A stretch of 62,865 nt of DNA from JAJYSO01 sp964451785 (GTDB taxonomy: Bacteria > Bacteroidota > Bacteroidia > Flavobacteriales > Flavobacteriaceae): the NCBI GenBank assembly GCA_964451785.1, contig CAYVJG010000015.1:1-62865 (forward strand). The letters are read 5' to 3'. The notes beneath the pieces are model-generated. The model worked only from the letters and a program-made list of their open reading frames with translations, did not search any database and had not been told where the DNA came from. This document shows, piece after piece, positions 42,769 through 50,599 of this stretch (position 1 is the first letter of the stretch; each line of letters opens with the position of its first letter). The position numbers and the translations under genes are program-made.

Positions 42769-43677
42769 TTAGCGCTTCATTTGTAAGCGGATAAAATTTT
42801 CAATTTCGCTAGGGTCACAAGCATAATCAAACCAGGTTATGCTTTCATCCTTGCGAAACCAGGTGAGCTGACGTTTAGCAAATCGGCGGGTATTCTTTTT
42901 GATTTCAGCAATCGCAAAATCTAAAGTCCATTCGCCATCAAAATAGCGATACAGCTCCTTATAACCTATAGTATTGAGAGCATTTTTATAACGTTGGGGA
43001 TATAGTGATTTAGCCTCGGCCAACAAGCCCTGTTCAATCATTATATCCACACGTCTCTCAATGCGATTATACACCAATTCACGCGATGCTTTCAACCCTA
43101 CCTTCAGCGTTTTAAACGGACGCTGCGGTTTAGGTTGATTTAAAAATGACGAATAAGGCTGTCCACTACTGCGGTAAACCTCTAGAGCCCGCACTAGTCT
43201 ACGTGGATTTTTCAATTCTACTTGAGCAGCATAGTTCGGATCTACCAACTTTAATTCTTCTTGTAAAGCTTGGAGATTTCCAGCGGCCACTTCAGCATTT
43301 AGCTGCGCTCTAACCTCAGGAGAAACCGGCGGAAAATAATCCAATCCCTTAGACACAGCATCTACATACAGGCCACTCCCTCCTACCATAAACACCACCT
43401 GATGCTTTTTATACAGGTCCTCCAAAACTTGTAAAGCTTCCTGCTCAAAATCACCCACATCATAGGCATCGTCAACAGATATGTGCTGTATAAAATGATG
43501 CGGAACAGCAGTGAGTTCTTCAACAGAAGGCACAGCCGTACCAATACGCATTTCTTTAAAAAACTGACGTGAATCAGCGGATATAATTTCAGTATCAAAA
43601 GCTTGCGCCAAAGTGATACTTTTAGCAGTTTTTCCGATGGCCGTTGGCCCGATTATAGAAACTAAGAGATGTGACAT
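42769..43677 (-). CDS. miaA: tRNA dimethylallyltransferase
   Basis: From the ATG at 43677 (MSHLLVSIIGPTAIGKTAKS) this is a 302-residue enzyme. The ATG at 43698 would add seven residues before the P-loop region. The P-loop GPTAIGKT, the EIISADSRQFFKEMRIGT substrate motif and the later NTIGYKELYRYFDGE segment are diagnostic. It adds a dimethylallyl group to A37 of tRNAs reading UNN codons. The C-terminal helical part (RFAKRQLTWFRKD) binds tRNA. Confidence 0.94.
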   Translation of the reverse strand: MSHLLVSIIGPTAIGKTAKSITLAQAFDTEIISADSRQFFKEMRIGTAVPSVEELTAVPHHFIQHISVDDAYDVGDFEQEALQVLEDLYKKHQVVFMVGGSGLYVDAVSKGLDYFPPVSPEVRAQLNAEVAAGNLQALQEELKLVDPNYAAQVELKNPRRLVRALEVYRSSGQPYSSFLNQPKPQRPFKTLKVGLKASRELVYNRIERRVDIMIEQGLLAEAKSLYPQRYKNALNTIGYKELYRYFDGEWTLDFAIAEIKKNTRRFAKRQLTWFRKDESITWFDYACDPSEIENFIRLQMKR

Positions 43678-43922
43678 AACGGTAGTAAAAGTGCCCAAAA
43701 TAAACTATTATTCAATCGCGGCACAACTGATTTTAAAAATATATTTGATTTAAAGGCAATTAAATTCTTGATAAAAAGTAAATTTATCAAATAAAACAAA
43801 CTTGAATCCTTATTTATTCCATAAATCCTTGTTCAAATAACTAATTAATACATAAATATCAATAAAGACAAGGGAATTTGGCATTAATTTAATAATATTG
43901 CAACTCATAAAAATATAATCTT

Positions 43923-45182
43923 ATGAAGGATCTTTTCCAAAAGATGTATGATAATAAAGGACCGCTAGGCACTTGGGCCGGGCAAGCTGAAGGGTATTTT
44001 ATGTTCCCTAAATTAGAAGGTCCTATCTCAAACCGTATGAAATTTCAAGGCAAAGAAGTCATCACTTGGAGTGTTAATGACTACTTAGGCTTAGCTAATC
44101 ACCCAGAAGTACGTAAAGTAGATGCTGAGGCGGGTGCAAAATACGGTTCGGCATACCCTATGGGGGCGCGCCTTATGAGTGGTCATACTGAATTACACGA
44201 ACAATTACAAAATGAATTGGCAGCTTTTGTCAACAAAGAAGCTGCTTATGTCTTAAACTTTGGTTTTCAGGGCATGCTTTCAACTATTGACGCTTTAGTC
44301 AGTAAAGACGATGTCATCGTATATGATGTTGACGCCCACGCTTGCATTATCGACGGGGTGCGTTTGCACATGGGTAAACGTTTTACCTACAAGCACAACG
44401 ATGTTGAAAGTATGGAAAAAAACTTGCAACGCGCCACTAAAAAAGCTGAAGAAACCGGTGGAGGTATCTTATTTATCTCAGAAGGTGTATTTGGTATGCG
44501 CGGCGAGCAAGGCAAATTAAAAGAAATTGTTGAACTCAAAAAGAAATACAATTTCCGTTTATTTGTTGATGATGCTCACGGTTTTGGTACATTAGGTAAA
44601 ACTGGTGCCGGTACTGGTGAAGAGCAAGGTGTTCAAGACGAAATTGACGTTTACTTTGCTACCTTTGCTAAATCTATGGCTAGCACAGGGGCTTTTATTG
44701 CTGCAGACAAAGAAATCATCACTTACTTAAAATACAATATCCGTTCACAAATGTTCGCTAAATCATTGCAAATGCAATTGGTTGAAGGTGCATTAAAACG
44801 TTTGGATATGATTCGCACCATGCCAGAGCTCAAAGACAATCTTTGGAAAGTTGTCAATGCACTTCAAGGCGGATTACGTGAAAAAGGATTTGACCTCGGT
44901 GATACAAACAGCTGTGTTACTCCTGTTTACCTTAAAGGTAGTATTCCTGAAGCTATGGCTTTAGTGAAAGACTTACGTGAAAATTACGGTGTATTCTGCT
45001 CTATCGTAGTTTATCCTGTAATTCCTAAAGGCATGATTTTATTGCGTTTAATTCCTACAGCTTCTCACACGTTAAAAGATGTTGAAGAAACTGTTGCCGC
45101 TTTCTCTGCCATTCGTGATCGCTTAGAAAACGGAACTTACAAACGTATCTCTGAAGCAGCTATGGCTGCCGCTAATAAATAA
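43923..45182 (+). CDS. Alpha-oxoamine synthase (cysteate- or serine-C-acyltransferase type)
   Basis: This 419-residue PLP enzyme of fold type I has the AOS family features: WSVNDYLGLANHPEV near residue 50, SGHTELHEQL, DVDAHACIIDG, VDDAHGFGTLG (PLP-ring aspartate about 216) and the Schiff-base lysine in FATFAKSMA (K250). The family condenses acyl-CoA or acyl-ACP with an amino acid. In Flavobacteriia a very similar long-N-terminus protein acts as cysteate acyltransferase for capnine (sulfonolipid), a lipid needed for efficient gliding. A serine palmitoyltransferase for sphingolipids is the alternative. The gene is single, with its own terminator. Confidence 0.85.
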   Translation: MKDLFQKMYDNKGPLGTWAGQAEGYFMFPKLEGPISNRMKFQGKEVITWSVNDYLGLANHPEVRKVDAEAGAKYGSAYPMGARLMSGHTELHEQLQNELAAFVNKEAAYVLNFGFQGMLSTIDALVSKDDVIVYDVDAHACIIDGVRLHMGKRFTYKHNDVESMEKNLQRATKKAEETGGGILFISEGVFGMRGEQGKLKEIVELKKKYNFRLFVDDAHGFGTLGKTGAGTGEEQGVQDEIDVYFATFAKSMASTGAFIAADKEIITYLKYNIRSQMFAKSLQMQLVEGALKRLDMIRTMPELKDNLWKVVNALQGGLREKGFDLGDTNSCVTPVYLKGSIPEAMALVKDLRENYGVFCSIVVYPVIPKGMILLRLIPTASHTLKDVEETVAAFSAIRDRLENGTYKRISEAAMAAANK

Positions 45183-45221
45183 TTTTATTCGACTAATCGA
45201 ATTTTAGTTGTATAATTAAAC

Positions 45222-45259
45222 CTAAGCCTGGACATTTACTGTTCAGGCTTAGTTTTTTT
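45222..45259 (+). terminator. Rho-independent terminator after the acyltransferase gene
   Basis: CTAAGCCTG (45222-45230) and CAGGCTTAG (45244-45252) form perfect 9-bp arms, followed by seven T residues. Confidence 0.9.
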
Positions 45260-45272
45260 ATAGAAATAAGAA

Positions 45273-45545
45273 GGCTCTATGTTGTTTTGAGTGGCTAAAT
45301 AAAATCAGATCTATTCTTATTTTAAACTTGTCAGTAATAAAAAGTCCAAAGGACTTTAATAGCTAAAACCGTAGGCAAAGCCTACGGGGAATAACAGACT
45401 ACACACCTAACAACCCTGAAAGGGTTGAATAGAGAAAGAAAGGTTTTTACCCAAGATATTCCATATAAAGACACTTCACTAATTAGGGCTTACTTTATTG
45501 TGGAAAATCGAAATTTTGGTTACCCACTATATTTAGCATAGAGCC
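45273..45545 (-). mobile_element. MITE-like element, 273 bp, copy B (inverted)
   Basis: The ends are perfect 9-bp inverted repeats, GGCTCTATG at 45273-45281 and CATAGAGCC at 45537-45545. The reverse complement matches copy A (8188-8464) at about 95 percent by eye, with three short indels. The internal palindromes are AAAGTCC-AAA-GGACTTT (45341-45357), CCGTAGGC-AAA-GCCTACGG (45369-45387) and CAACCCT-GAA-AGGGTTG (45411-45427). In this copy the third hairpin is perfect, whereas copy A has a mismatch. No target duplication is visible at its flanks, unlike copy A. Confidence 0.85.
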
Positions 45546-45552
45546 TAAATTA

Positions 45553-45721
45553 TACGGAAATGATTTTTGAAATAGACCAAATATTTTGTCGTTAAAATTT
45601 AAAAGGTCAAGGCAAAAAGCACAGGCATAGCAATAGCTATGACGTCCCGCACGTGCGGGGTTAACGCAGAGATTTGTAATTTTAATAGTAAGATTGGTTC
45701 ATTTTGAATGTCACTTCCGTA
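45553..45721. mobile_element. Second small inverted-repeat element, 169 bp
   Basis: TACGGAA at 45553-45559 and TTCCGTA at 45715-45721 bound a 169-bp non-coding segment. The inverted similarity extends inward for about 30 bp (20 or so matches, including an ACCAA block). The centre holds CATAGC-AATA-GCTATG (45625-45640) and the perfect palindrome CCCGCACGTGCGGG (45645-45658). TTA lies outside both ends and could be a 3-bp duplication. I have seen similar intergenic sequences in flavobacterial genomes but cannot name the family. Confidence 0.55.
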
Positions 45722-45781
45722 TTAATAGTACAATGAGACTGCTGTCGAAATTGGACTATTTAATTTATCCATACGGTATTA
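45722..45781 (+). repeat. 60-bp dispersed repeat, copy 2
   Basis: This is the reverse complement of 32125-32184 with about three differences, running from TTAATAGTACAATGAGA to CCATACGGTATTA. It directly abuts the 169-bp element on its left and ends 30 bases before the stop of the methionine sulfoxide reductase gene. Confidence 0.8.
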
Positions 45782-45811
45782 GTCCTCTTTTTATAGCTCT
45801 TTCACAGCTTA

Positions 45812-46285
45812 TCACATAGGTAACAGCTCTACGATTTGCTCAAGGTAATGCTGATCAATGCTATCAAAGGTATCCGTTTGATTGCTATCAATATCTAATA
45901 CACCGATAACGATTCCATTTCTGACAATAGGCACCACAATTTCTGATTGAGATAAACTGCTACAAGCAATATGATTAGCATGAGCGTTGACATCTTTAAC
46001 AATCAAAGTTTTAGCTTCAGACCAACTACTGCCACATACCCCTTTTCCCTTAGCGATACGGGTGCACGCAATAGGCCCTTGAAACGGACCGACGACTAAT
46101 TCGTCTTCTTTTACCAAATAAAATCCAATCCAAAACCAATTAAATTGCTCTTTTAAAGCTGCTGAAACGTTAGCTAAGTTAGCTATCACATCTGTTTCAC
46201 CGCTAACCAAGGCTTTAATTTGGGGATATAAACTTTCATATTGTTCAGCTTTTGAGCCTTCTGCTTTAATGAGATCTTCTGCCAT
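45812..46285 (-). CDS. msrC: Free methionine-(R)-sulfoxide reductase (GAF domain)
   Basis: This 157-residue GAF-fold enzyme has the fRMsr pattern VGPFQGPIACTRIAKGKGVCG followed by HIACSSLSQSEIVVPI, cited by its three conserved cysteines (in ACTR, GVCG and IACS). It reduces free methionine-R-sulfoxide, so it belongs to oxidative-damage repair in the cytosol. It lies downstream of the esterase on the same strand with a 17-base gap. Confidence 0.9.
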   Translation of the reverse strand: MAEDLIKAEGSKAEQYESLYPQIKALVSGETDVIANLANVSAALKEQFNWFWIGFYLVKEDELVVGPFQGPIACTRIAKGKGVCGSSWSEAKTLIVKDVNAHANHIACSSLSQSEIVVPIVRNGIVIGVLDIDSNQTDTFDSIDQHYLEQIVELLPM

Positions 46286-46302
46286 AATAAGTTAATTCGA
46301 TT

Positions 46303-46965
46303 TTAATTTTCTTCCGGAAAAACCTGTAACCAAGTCTTCATTTCTTCAAAATTTAAGGGATGTACCCCATGCCCTACCGGAAATTCTGAATACTGGTGTT
46401 CAATGGCTAATTGCTCTAGCAATTTTGGCGTTTGCCGATCCCATTCTACAGGAACCACTTGATCTACAGAGCCGTGAGAGCTATAGATACGCAATCGACT
46501 AAAATCGTTTTCGCGATAATTTGGCGCCAATAACTCGTGATGAACATAACCACTCATCGCTACGACTTGTCTTACCTTTTTCGGAAAAGACAAAGCCGTT
46601 GCATAACTCAAAATAGCGCCTTGACTAAATCCCATCAAACAGATATTATCCGGATCTGCGTGATAGTGCTCAACCACTTCGTCTATAAAGTGACAAATAC
46701 TGTCGCGTGATTGCAAGGCTTGTTCATCATTCGTAAATTTTTTATTGCCAGGTTGATAAGTGATGGCATACCAAGCATAACCCGAAGGCTGTAAATTTAT
46801 AGGAGCTTGAGCCGAGATAATCAAAAAGCGCTCGTCTAACTCTGGAGCAAATGAAAATAAATCTTCTTCATTACTGCCATAACCGTGCAACATGATAATG
46901 GTTGGTTTCTTTTCAGTTGCGGGTAAGGTTGAAGGGCGAACTAGGTGCTCTAAACTCAACTTCAT
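46303..46965 (-). CDS. Alpha/beta hydrolase, phospholipase/carboxylesterase family
   Basis: The product has 220 residues. The oxyanion part is MLHGYGSNEEDLFSF (about 25-39) and the nucleophile elbow GFSQGAILS (serine about 118). The acid and base are in SHGSVDQVVP (about 169-178) and GHGVHPLNFE (about 199). It is related to YpfH and acyl-protein thioesterase-type esterases. The substrate is unknown. It is one base from the small membrane protein gene, forming a cluster with it and the DHOase-like gene. Confidence 0.87.
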   Translation of the reverse strand: MKLSLEHLVRPSTLPATEKKPTIIMLHGYGSNEEDLFSFAPELDERFLIISAQAPINLQPSGYAWYAITYQPGNKKFTNDEQALQSRDSICHFIDEVVEHYHADPDNICLMGFSQGAILSYATALSFPKKVRQVVAMSGYVHHELLAPNYRENDFSRLRIYSSHGSVDQVVPVEWDRQTPKLLEQLAIEHQYSEFPVGHGVHPLNFEEMKTWLQVFPEEN

Positions 46966-46967
46966 AA

Positions 46968-47336
46968 TTAGGCTATTTTTTTAAACCATTTTTGAAAAAC
47001 GCTTCCTATAATAGGTATCAAAGCCCATTTTCCTTGCAATGCCCCTGTAAATCCAAAGGCCCACAACAAAATAAACACGAGCCAAAACGGAATGATAATA
47101 AGAAAAATATCAAATCCTTTTTGCGCTGCTATGCCGCTTACGCCCGATATCAAAACGCCGATGAGAATAAACAAAATGTTCAACCCAAGCGCTTGGCGAA
47201 TGTGAAAAGAGGCGTATGGGTTGCGATTTTCAGAGTTCATACTCCAAGCTATAAGCGTTCCTACAAAGGTAAAATAGGCTGTAATCGCTGTGTTTTTCCC
47301 TTCTTTTATTATTTCTTTATTGGGGTTATTCTGCAT
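46968..47336 (-). CDS. DUF4870-like small membrane protein
   Basis: This 122-residue protein has three membrane helices (about 18-34, 50-70 and 76-98) and the segment NPYASFHIRQALGLNI after the first helix, typical of DUF4870-type proteins of unknown function. Its start overlaps the end of the DHOase-like gene by 11 bases, which implies translational coupling. Confidence 0.8.
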   Translation of the reverse strand: MQNNPNKEIIKEGKNTAITAYFTFVGTLIAWSMNSENRNPYASFHIRQALGLNILFILIGVLISGVSGIAAQKGFDIFLIIIPFWLVFILLWAFGFTGALQGKWALIPIIGSVFQKWFKKIA

Positions 47337-48585
47337 CTTTTAAAACTAATTGATTTTTAGCAAAAATTCCGAGGGCTTTTCCTTTTAACTCAGTGCCGAT
47401 GTACATACTGTTTTTAGAAAGTGATTGCAAATCGTCTTCTGCCAAGGTATAAGAAACTTCAGGAAGGAAAAAGCTCAAATTAGCTTCGGATCCTTCTTCA
47501 AGTTTAGGCGTATCCACCCCAAAACGTTTATAGCTATTGGTGAGTAACTCAATAGTTTTTTCAAGACCAAATAGGTTTTGTAAAGCGCCGAAAGCACTTT
47601 CCAATCCAAGGCTTCCAAAATCTGCATGCTCTAACTCAAGGCACTTCAACTCAATGTTAAGCGGGCGGTGATCACTGGTTACCATATCGATAGTTCCTTC
47701 TTTTACTGCAGCAATCAAGACCTGTTGATCTGCTTCAGTACGCAAAGGCGGCATGACTTTATATACCGAATCAAAATTACGCAAGTTTTGCTCAGTGAAA
47801 CACAAGTTGTGAAGAGCTACACTGCAAGTTACATCTAAACCTTTAGCCTTAGCTTCGGCTATCAAGCGCACACTTTCAGCGGTTGAGATAGTTGGGATAT
47901 GTAGTTTTCCTCCTGTGTATTCAAGAATAGTTAAATCACGACTAATCTGTAGGGCTTCAACAAAACTCGGAATTCCTTTAAGCCCTAATTCAGTGCTCAC
48001 CACACCTTCATTCATCAGGCCGTGTTCAGTTAACAATTCTTCGTTAGGAAAACTCAACACCAAGCCATCAAATCCCTGAGCGTACTGAAAGGCTATTTTC
48101 AACAAATTAGCATTTTCAATAGTGCGTTTATAATCGCCAAAAGCAACAGCACCTGCCAAGCTCATATCGTAAAGTTCAGCTAATTCTTTACCTTCTGCCT
48201 TTTGCGTGAGTGTTCCTATAGGATAAATACTGGTTGGGGTTACAGCCGACTTGTGTTTTAAGTAATCAACCGCGCCGTGATGGTCAATAGCTGGGTAGTT
48301 ATCTGAATTAAGCGCAATGGCTGAAAATCCTGATAAAGCCGCTGTATGCAAGCCATTAGCTAAGGTTTCGCGTTCTTCGAAGCCGGGCTCGCCTATACAC
48401 ACACTACTGTCAAACCAGCCTAATGATACATGTAATCCATCAATATTGATGACCTTATCAGCCGATTCTGTGATTTTTGAGGCTATTTTTTCAAGTTTAC
48501 CATCAACAATTAGCAAATCTGCTGTTTGCTTGTGAAACGAACTTTCAGCAGCAATAATCTGAGCCGATTTTATCAAAAGCTTCAT
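47326..48585 (-). CDS. Dihydroorotase-like protein, probably non-catalytic
   Basis: This 419-residue amidohydrolase-fold protein is collinear with type I dihydroorotase. The opening metal motif, normally DxHxHLREPG, reads DSSVCIGEPG at 59-68, so both histidines are lost. The usual H-x-STA region reads KLHIPTISTAE, and the TDHAPH region reads TSDHRPLN. Substrate-side elements such as GFEERETLANG remain. In Pseudomonas an inactive DHOase partner (PyrC') supports aspartate transcarbamoylase; a similar structural role is possible. Pyrimidine synthesis activity should not be assumed. Confidence 0.85.
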   Translation of the reverse strand: MKLLIKSAQIIAAESSFHKQTADLLIVDGKLEKIASKITESADKVINIDGLHVSLGWFDSSVCIGEPGFEERETLANGLHTAALSGFSAIALNSDNYPAIDHHGAVDYLKHKSAVTPTSIYPIGTLTQKAEGKELAELYDMSLAGAVAFGDYKRTIENANLLKIAFQYAQGFDGLVLSFPNEELLTEHGLMNEGVVSTELGLKGIPSFVEALQISRDLTILEYTGGKLHIPTISTAESVRLIAEAKAKGLDVTCSVALHNLCFTEQNLRNFDSVYKVMPPLRTEADQQVLIAAVKEGTIDMVTSDHRPLNIELKCLELEHADFGSLGLESAFGALQNLFGLEKTIELLTNSYKRFGVDTPKLEEGSEANLSFFLPEVSYTLAEDDLQSLSKNSMYIGTELKGKALGIFAKNQLVLKDAE

Positions 48586-48592
48586 GCGCGTA

Positions 48593-50527
48593 TTATTTTA
48601 AATATTTGGTTATACATACTTCCGTTACTAGAAATATCAGGGCAAAAATAACAAACCATTTCCAAAGATTATCATCTTCGTTTTGATTTATCTCTGCCTC
48701 AAAAAACTGATTGATATTATGACTGACCTCAGCATAATGTAGCTGGGATAAGTCTGCAAATTTCATTTGGTGTTCAATTCGATTAGCATTCAAGCTCAAC
48801 TTTCCTTTGGGTTCCTCTCCTATTCTCACCTGATAAGTGCCCGCTTGTAAAGTTAAACCTCCTAAATACAAGCTTACACCTTGTTTTTTTTGCTCTTGTC
48901 TAGGGATAACCACCTGATTCCCCAGTTTTAATCCAACCACCTGATCCCCTTGTGTTTGAAGCTGTAGATTAACTACAGCTGTATGACTAATATCTGTGTA
49001 TAAAGTAGGTTGTGGCAGACTATTTTTTCCAATATTATAGAAGGTAGGAACAATTAAAGGCGAATGAATAAAATTAGATCCTTCTGATGACAAACTCGCA
49101 GTAAATAAAAAGCAGTTGCCACCTTGTATCAAAAAGCGCGCTGCATTATTATAACTCAAAAGCGGCGTAGCTTTTCCTTTAAAAGGAAAATAACCTGTTA
49201 CTTCCGGATATTGAAAATTAGTTATTCGCTGCGTAAAAACAGCTTTATAAACAGGGTGATCAAAATTAATTTGACTGACCTTAAGCGATACTTTTTTATA
49301 AGCTTGCAGTTGCCCTATAGACAGCTGAGTCAACAACTTGTTATAGGTTGATAAATCAGGATTTTCTGACGGAATAATAACTAGTTGTCGACCTTGATTT
49401 ACAAAATTTATTAAAAAATCAATTAGACTGTTAGATAATTCTGGCAACTCATTTAATACAATAAGATGCGCTTGTGACAATTTACTAAAATCGAGTTGTG
49501 ATGCGGCTTGTCGAATATAGATAAACCCCGAAGACTCTGTATAAATACGGGACAAAAACGGATTGGAAGAAGTACTTTCTATACTTGTCACTTGTACAGG
49601 TAAATCGCTGTGGTGTGTAAAATAAAACCTGTTATCAAATTTCACACTAGCATCTTCTATACGCAATTTGCCATCCCAATTTTCTATATTTTGAGGAACA
49701 CTAAATTGTAGCTTTGCTGCAGTTGTATTTTTAAATTCAGCACTGCTTTTAGCCAACAATTTTTTGCCGTTGTACAACGCCACACTAATATTTTTAGTCA
49801 CAGGCTTACTGGCAGACAGCTCGACATTAAGATGACTATCATCAGACTGACTGGCATCTAGATAAACACTATCTATACTAAAATTAGTAATGTTATGCCC
49901 CTGTAATTGAATAAGGTTTACCTCAAATTGTGGTGTTAAATTTTGGGCATCATCACTATCTTTTTGTTGAAAATCAGATACCGCAATAAGCAGTTTAGAA
50001 GTATTACGTGAAGAAAAGACTTGTTCTGCCTTTAAAAGTACAGTTTTTAGCGACAGGCTCACTGGGTTAAACTGCAAACGAAGTAACTTTTCTTTTAAAT
50101 CGGCATAAGATAAATTGCGGTATAGCCCTGTATTGGTCAATAAGCTTACAGATTGATTTGACGGCCAATTTTGTAAAATTTCTTGTGTAGCTTCCTCTAA
50201 TAAAGTGCCGCGATCACCGGGTTGCTGCATGCTTAATGAATTATCGACATACAACAGAATTTCTTTTTGAGATAAGGCTTCAAAATGACGCGGAATAAAA
50301 GGTTGTGCAAAAGCCATTACCACCGCCATCAGCGTTAACAAGCGCGTCAACAAGAGCAACCATTTTTTTAATTGAGCACTTTGGCGTGTTTGCAGTTCTA
50401 CTTTTTTAAGAAAAGTAACGTTAGTGAAAGCTTCGCGTTTAAATCGACGAAGTTGAAAAAGATGAATAACAATCGGAATAACCAACAATAACAAGGCGTA
50501 AAGAAACTCCGGGTGTTTAAACTGCAT
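48593..50527 (-). CDS. BatA-domain membrane protein
   Basis: From the ATG at 50527 (MQFKHPEFLYALLLL) this protein has about 644 residues. The N-terminal BatA domain has two helices (about 5-25 and 55-75) with IPIVIHLFQLRRFKREAFTNV. A von Willebrand-like segment follows (EILLYVDNSLSMQQPGDRGT), then a long periplasmic region and a final helix at the C-terminus. Such proteins are common in Bacteroidota beside moxR/bat genes, but here it stands next to the DHOase-like gene. The function is not known. Confidence 0.85.
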   Translation of the reverse strand: MQFKHPEFLYALLLLVIPIVIHLFQLRRFKREAFTNVTFLKKVELQTRQSAQLKKWLLLLTRLLTLMAVVMAFAQPFIPRHFEALSQKEILLYVDNSLSMQQPGDRGTLLEEATQEILQNWPSNQSVSLLTNTGLYRNLSYADLKEKLLRLQFNPVSLSLKTVLLKAEQVFSSRNTSKLLIAVSDFQQKDSDDAQNLTPQFEVNLIQLQGHNITNFSIDSVYLDASQSDDSHLNVELSASKPVTKNISVALYNGKKLLAKSSAEFKNTTAAKLQFSVPQNIENWDGKLRIEDASVKFDNRFYFTHHSDLPVQVTSIESTSSNPFLSRIYTESSGFIYIRQAASQLDFSKLSQAHLIVLNELPELSNSLIDFLINFVNQGRQLVIIPSENPDLSTYNKLLTQLSIGQLQAYKKVSLKVSQINFDHPVYKAVFTQRITNFQYPEVTGYFPFKGKATPLLSYNNAARFLIQGGNCFLFTASLSSEGSNFIHSPLIVPTFYNIGKNSLPQPTLYTDISHTAVVNLQLQTQGDQVVGLKLGNQVVIPRQEQKKQGVSLYLGGLTLQAGTYQVRIGEEPKGKLSLNANRIEHQMKFADLSQLHYAEVSHNINQFFEAEINQNEDDNLWKWFVIFALIFLVTEVCITKYLK

Positions 50528-50599
50528 AGTCAAATGTATTGCTTTCAAATATAGTCAATACTGAACATTTTGTAGCTTAATCTTTAAGAATTGTTCGTG

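Noticed and set aside
43700..43922. TAATATTG and TTTG before the acyltransferase gene as a promoter
   Set aside because: The -7 element has one mismatch and the spacing to TTTG is only 12 bases, too short for the flavobacterial consensus.
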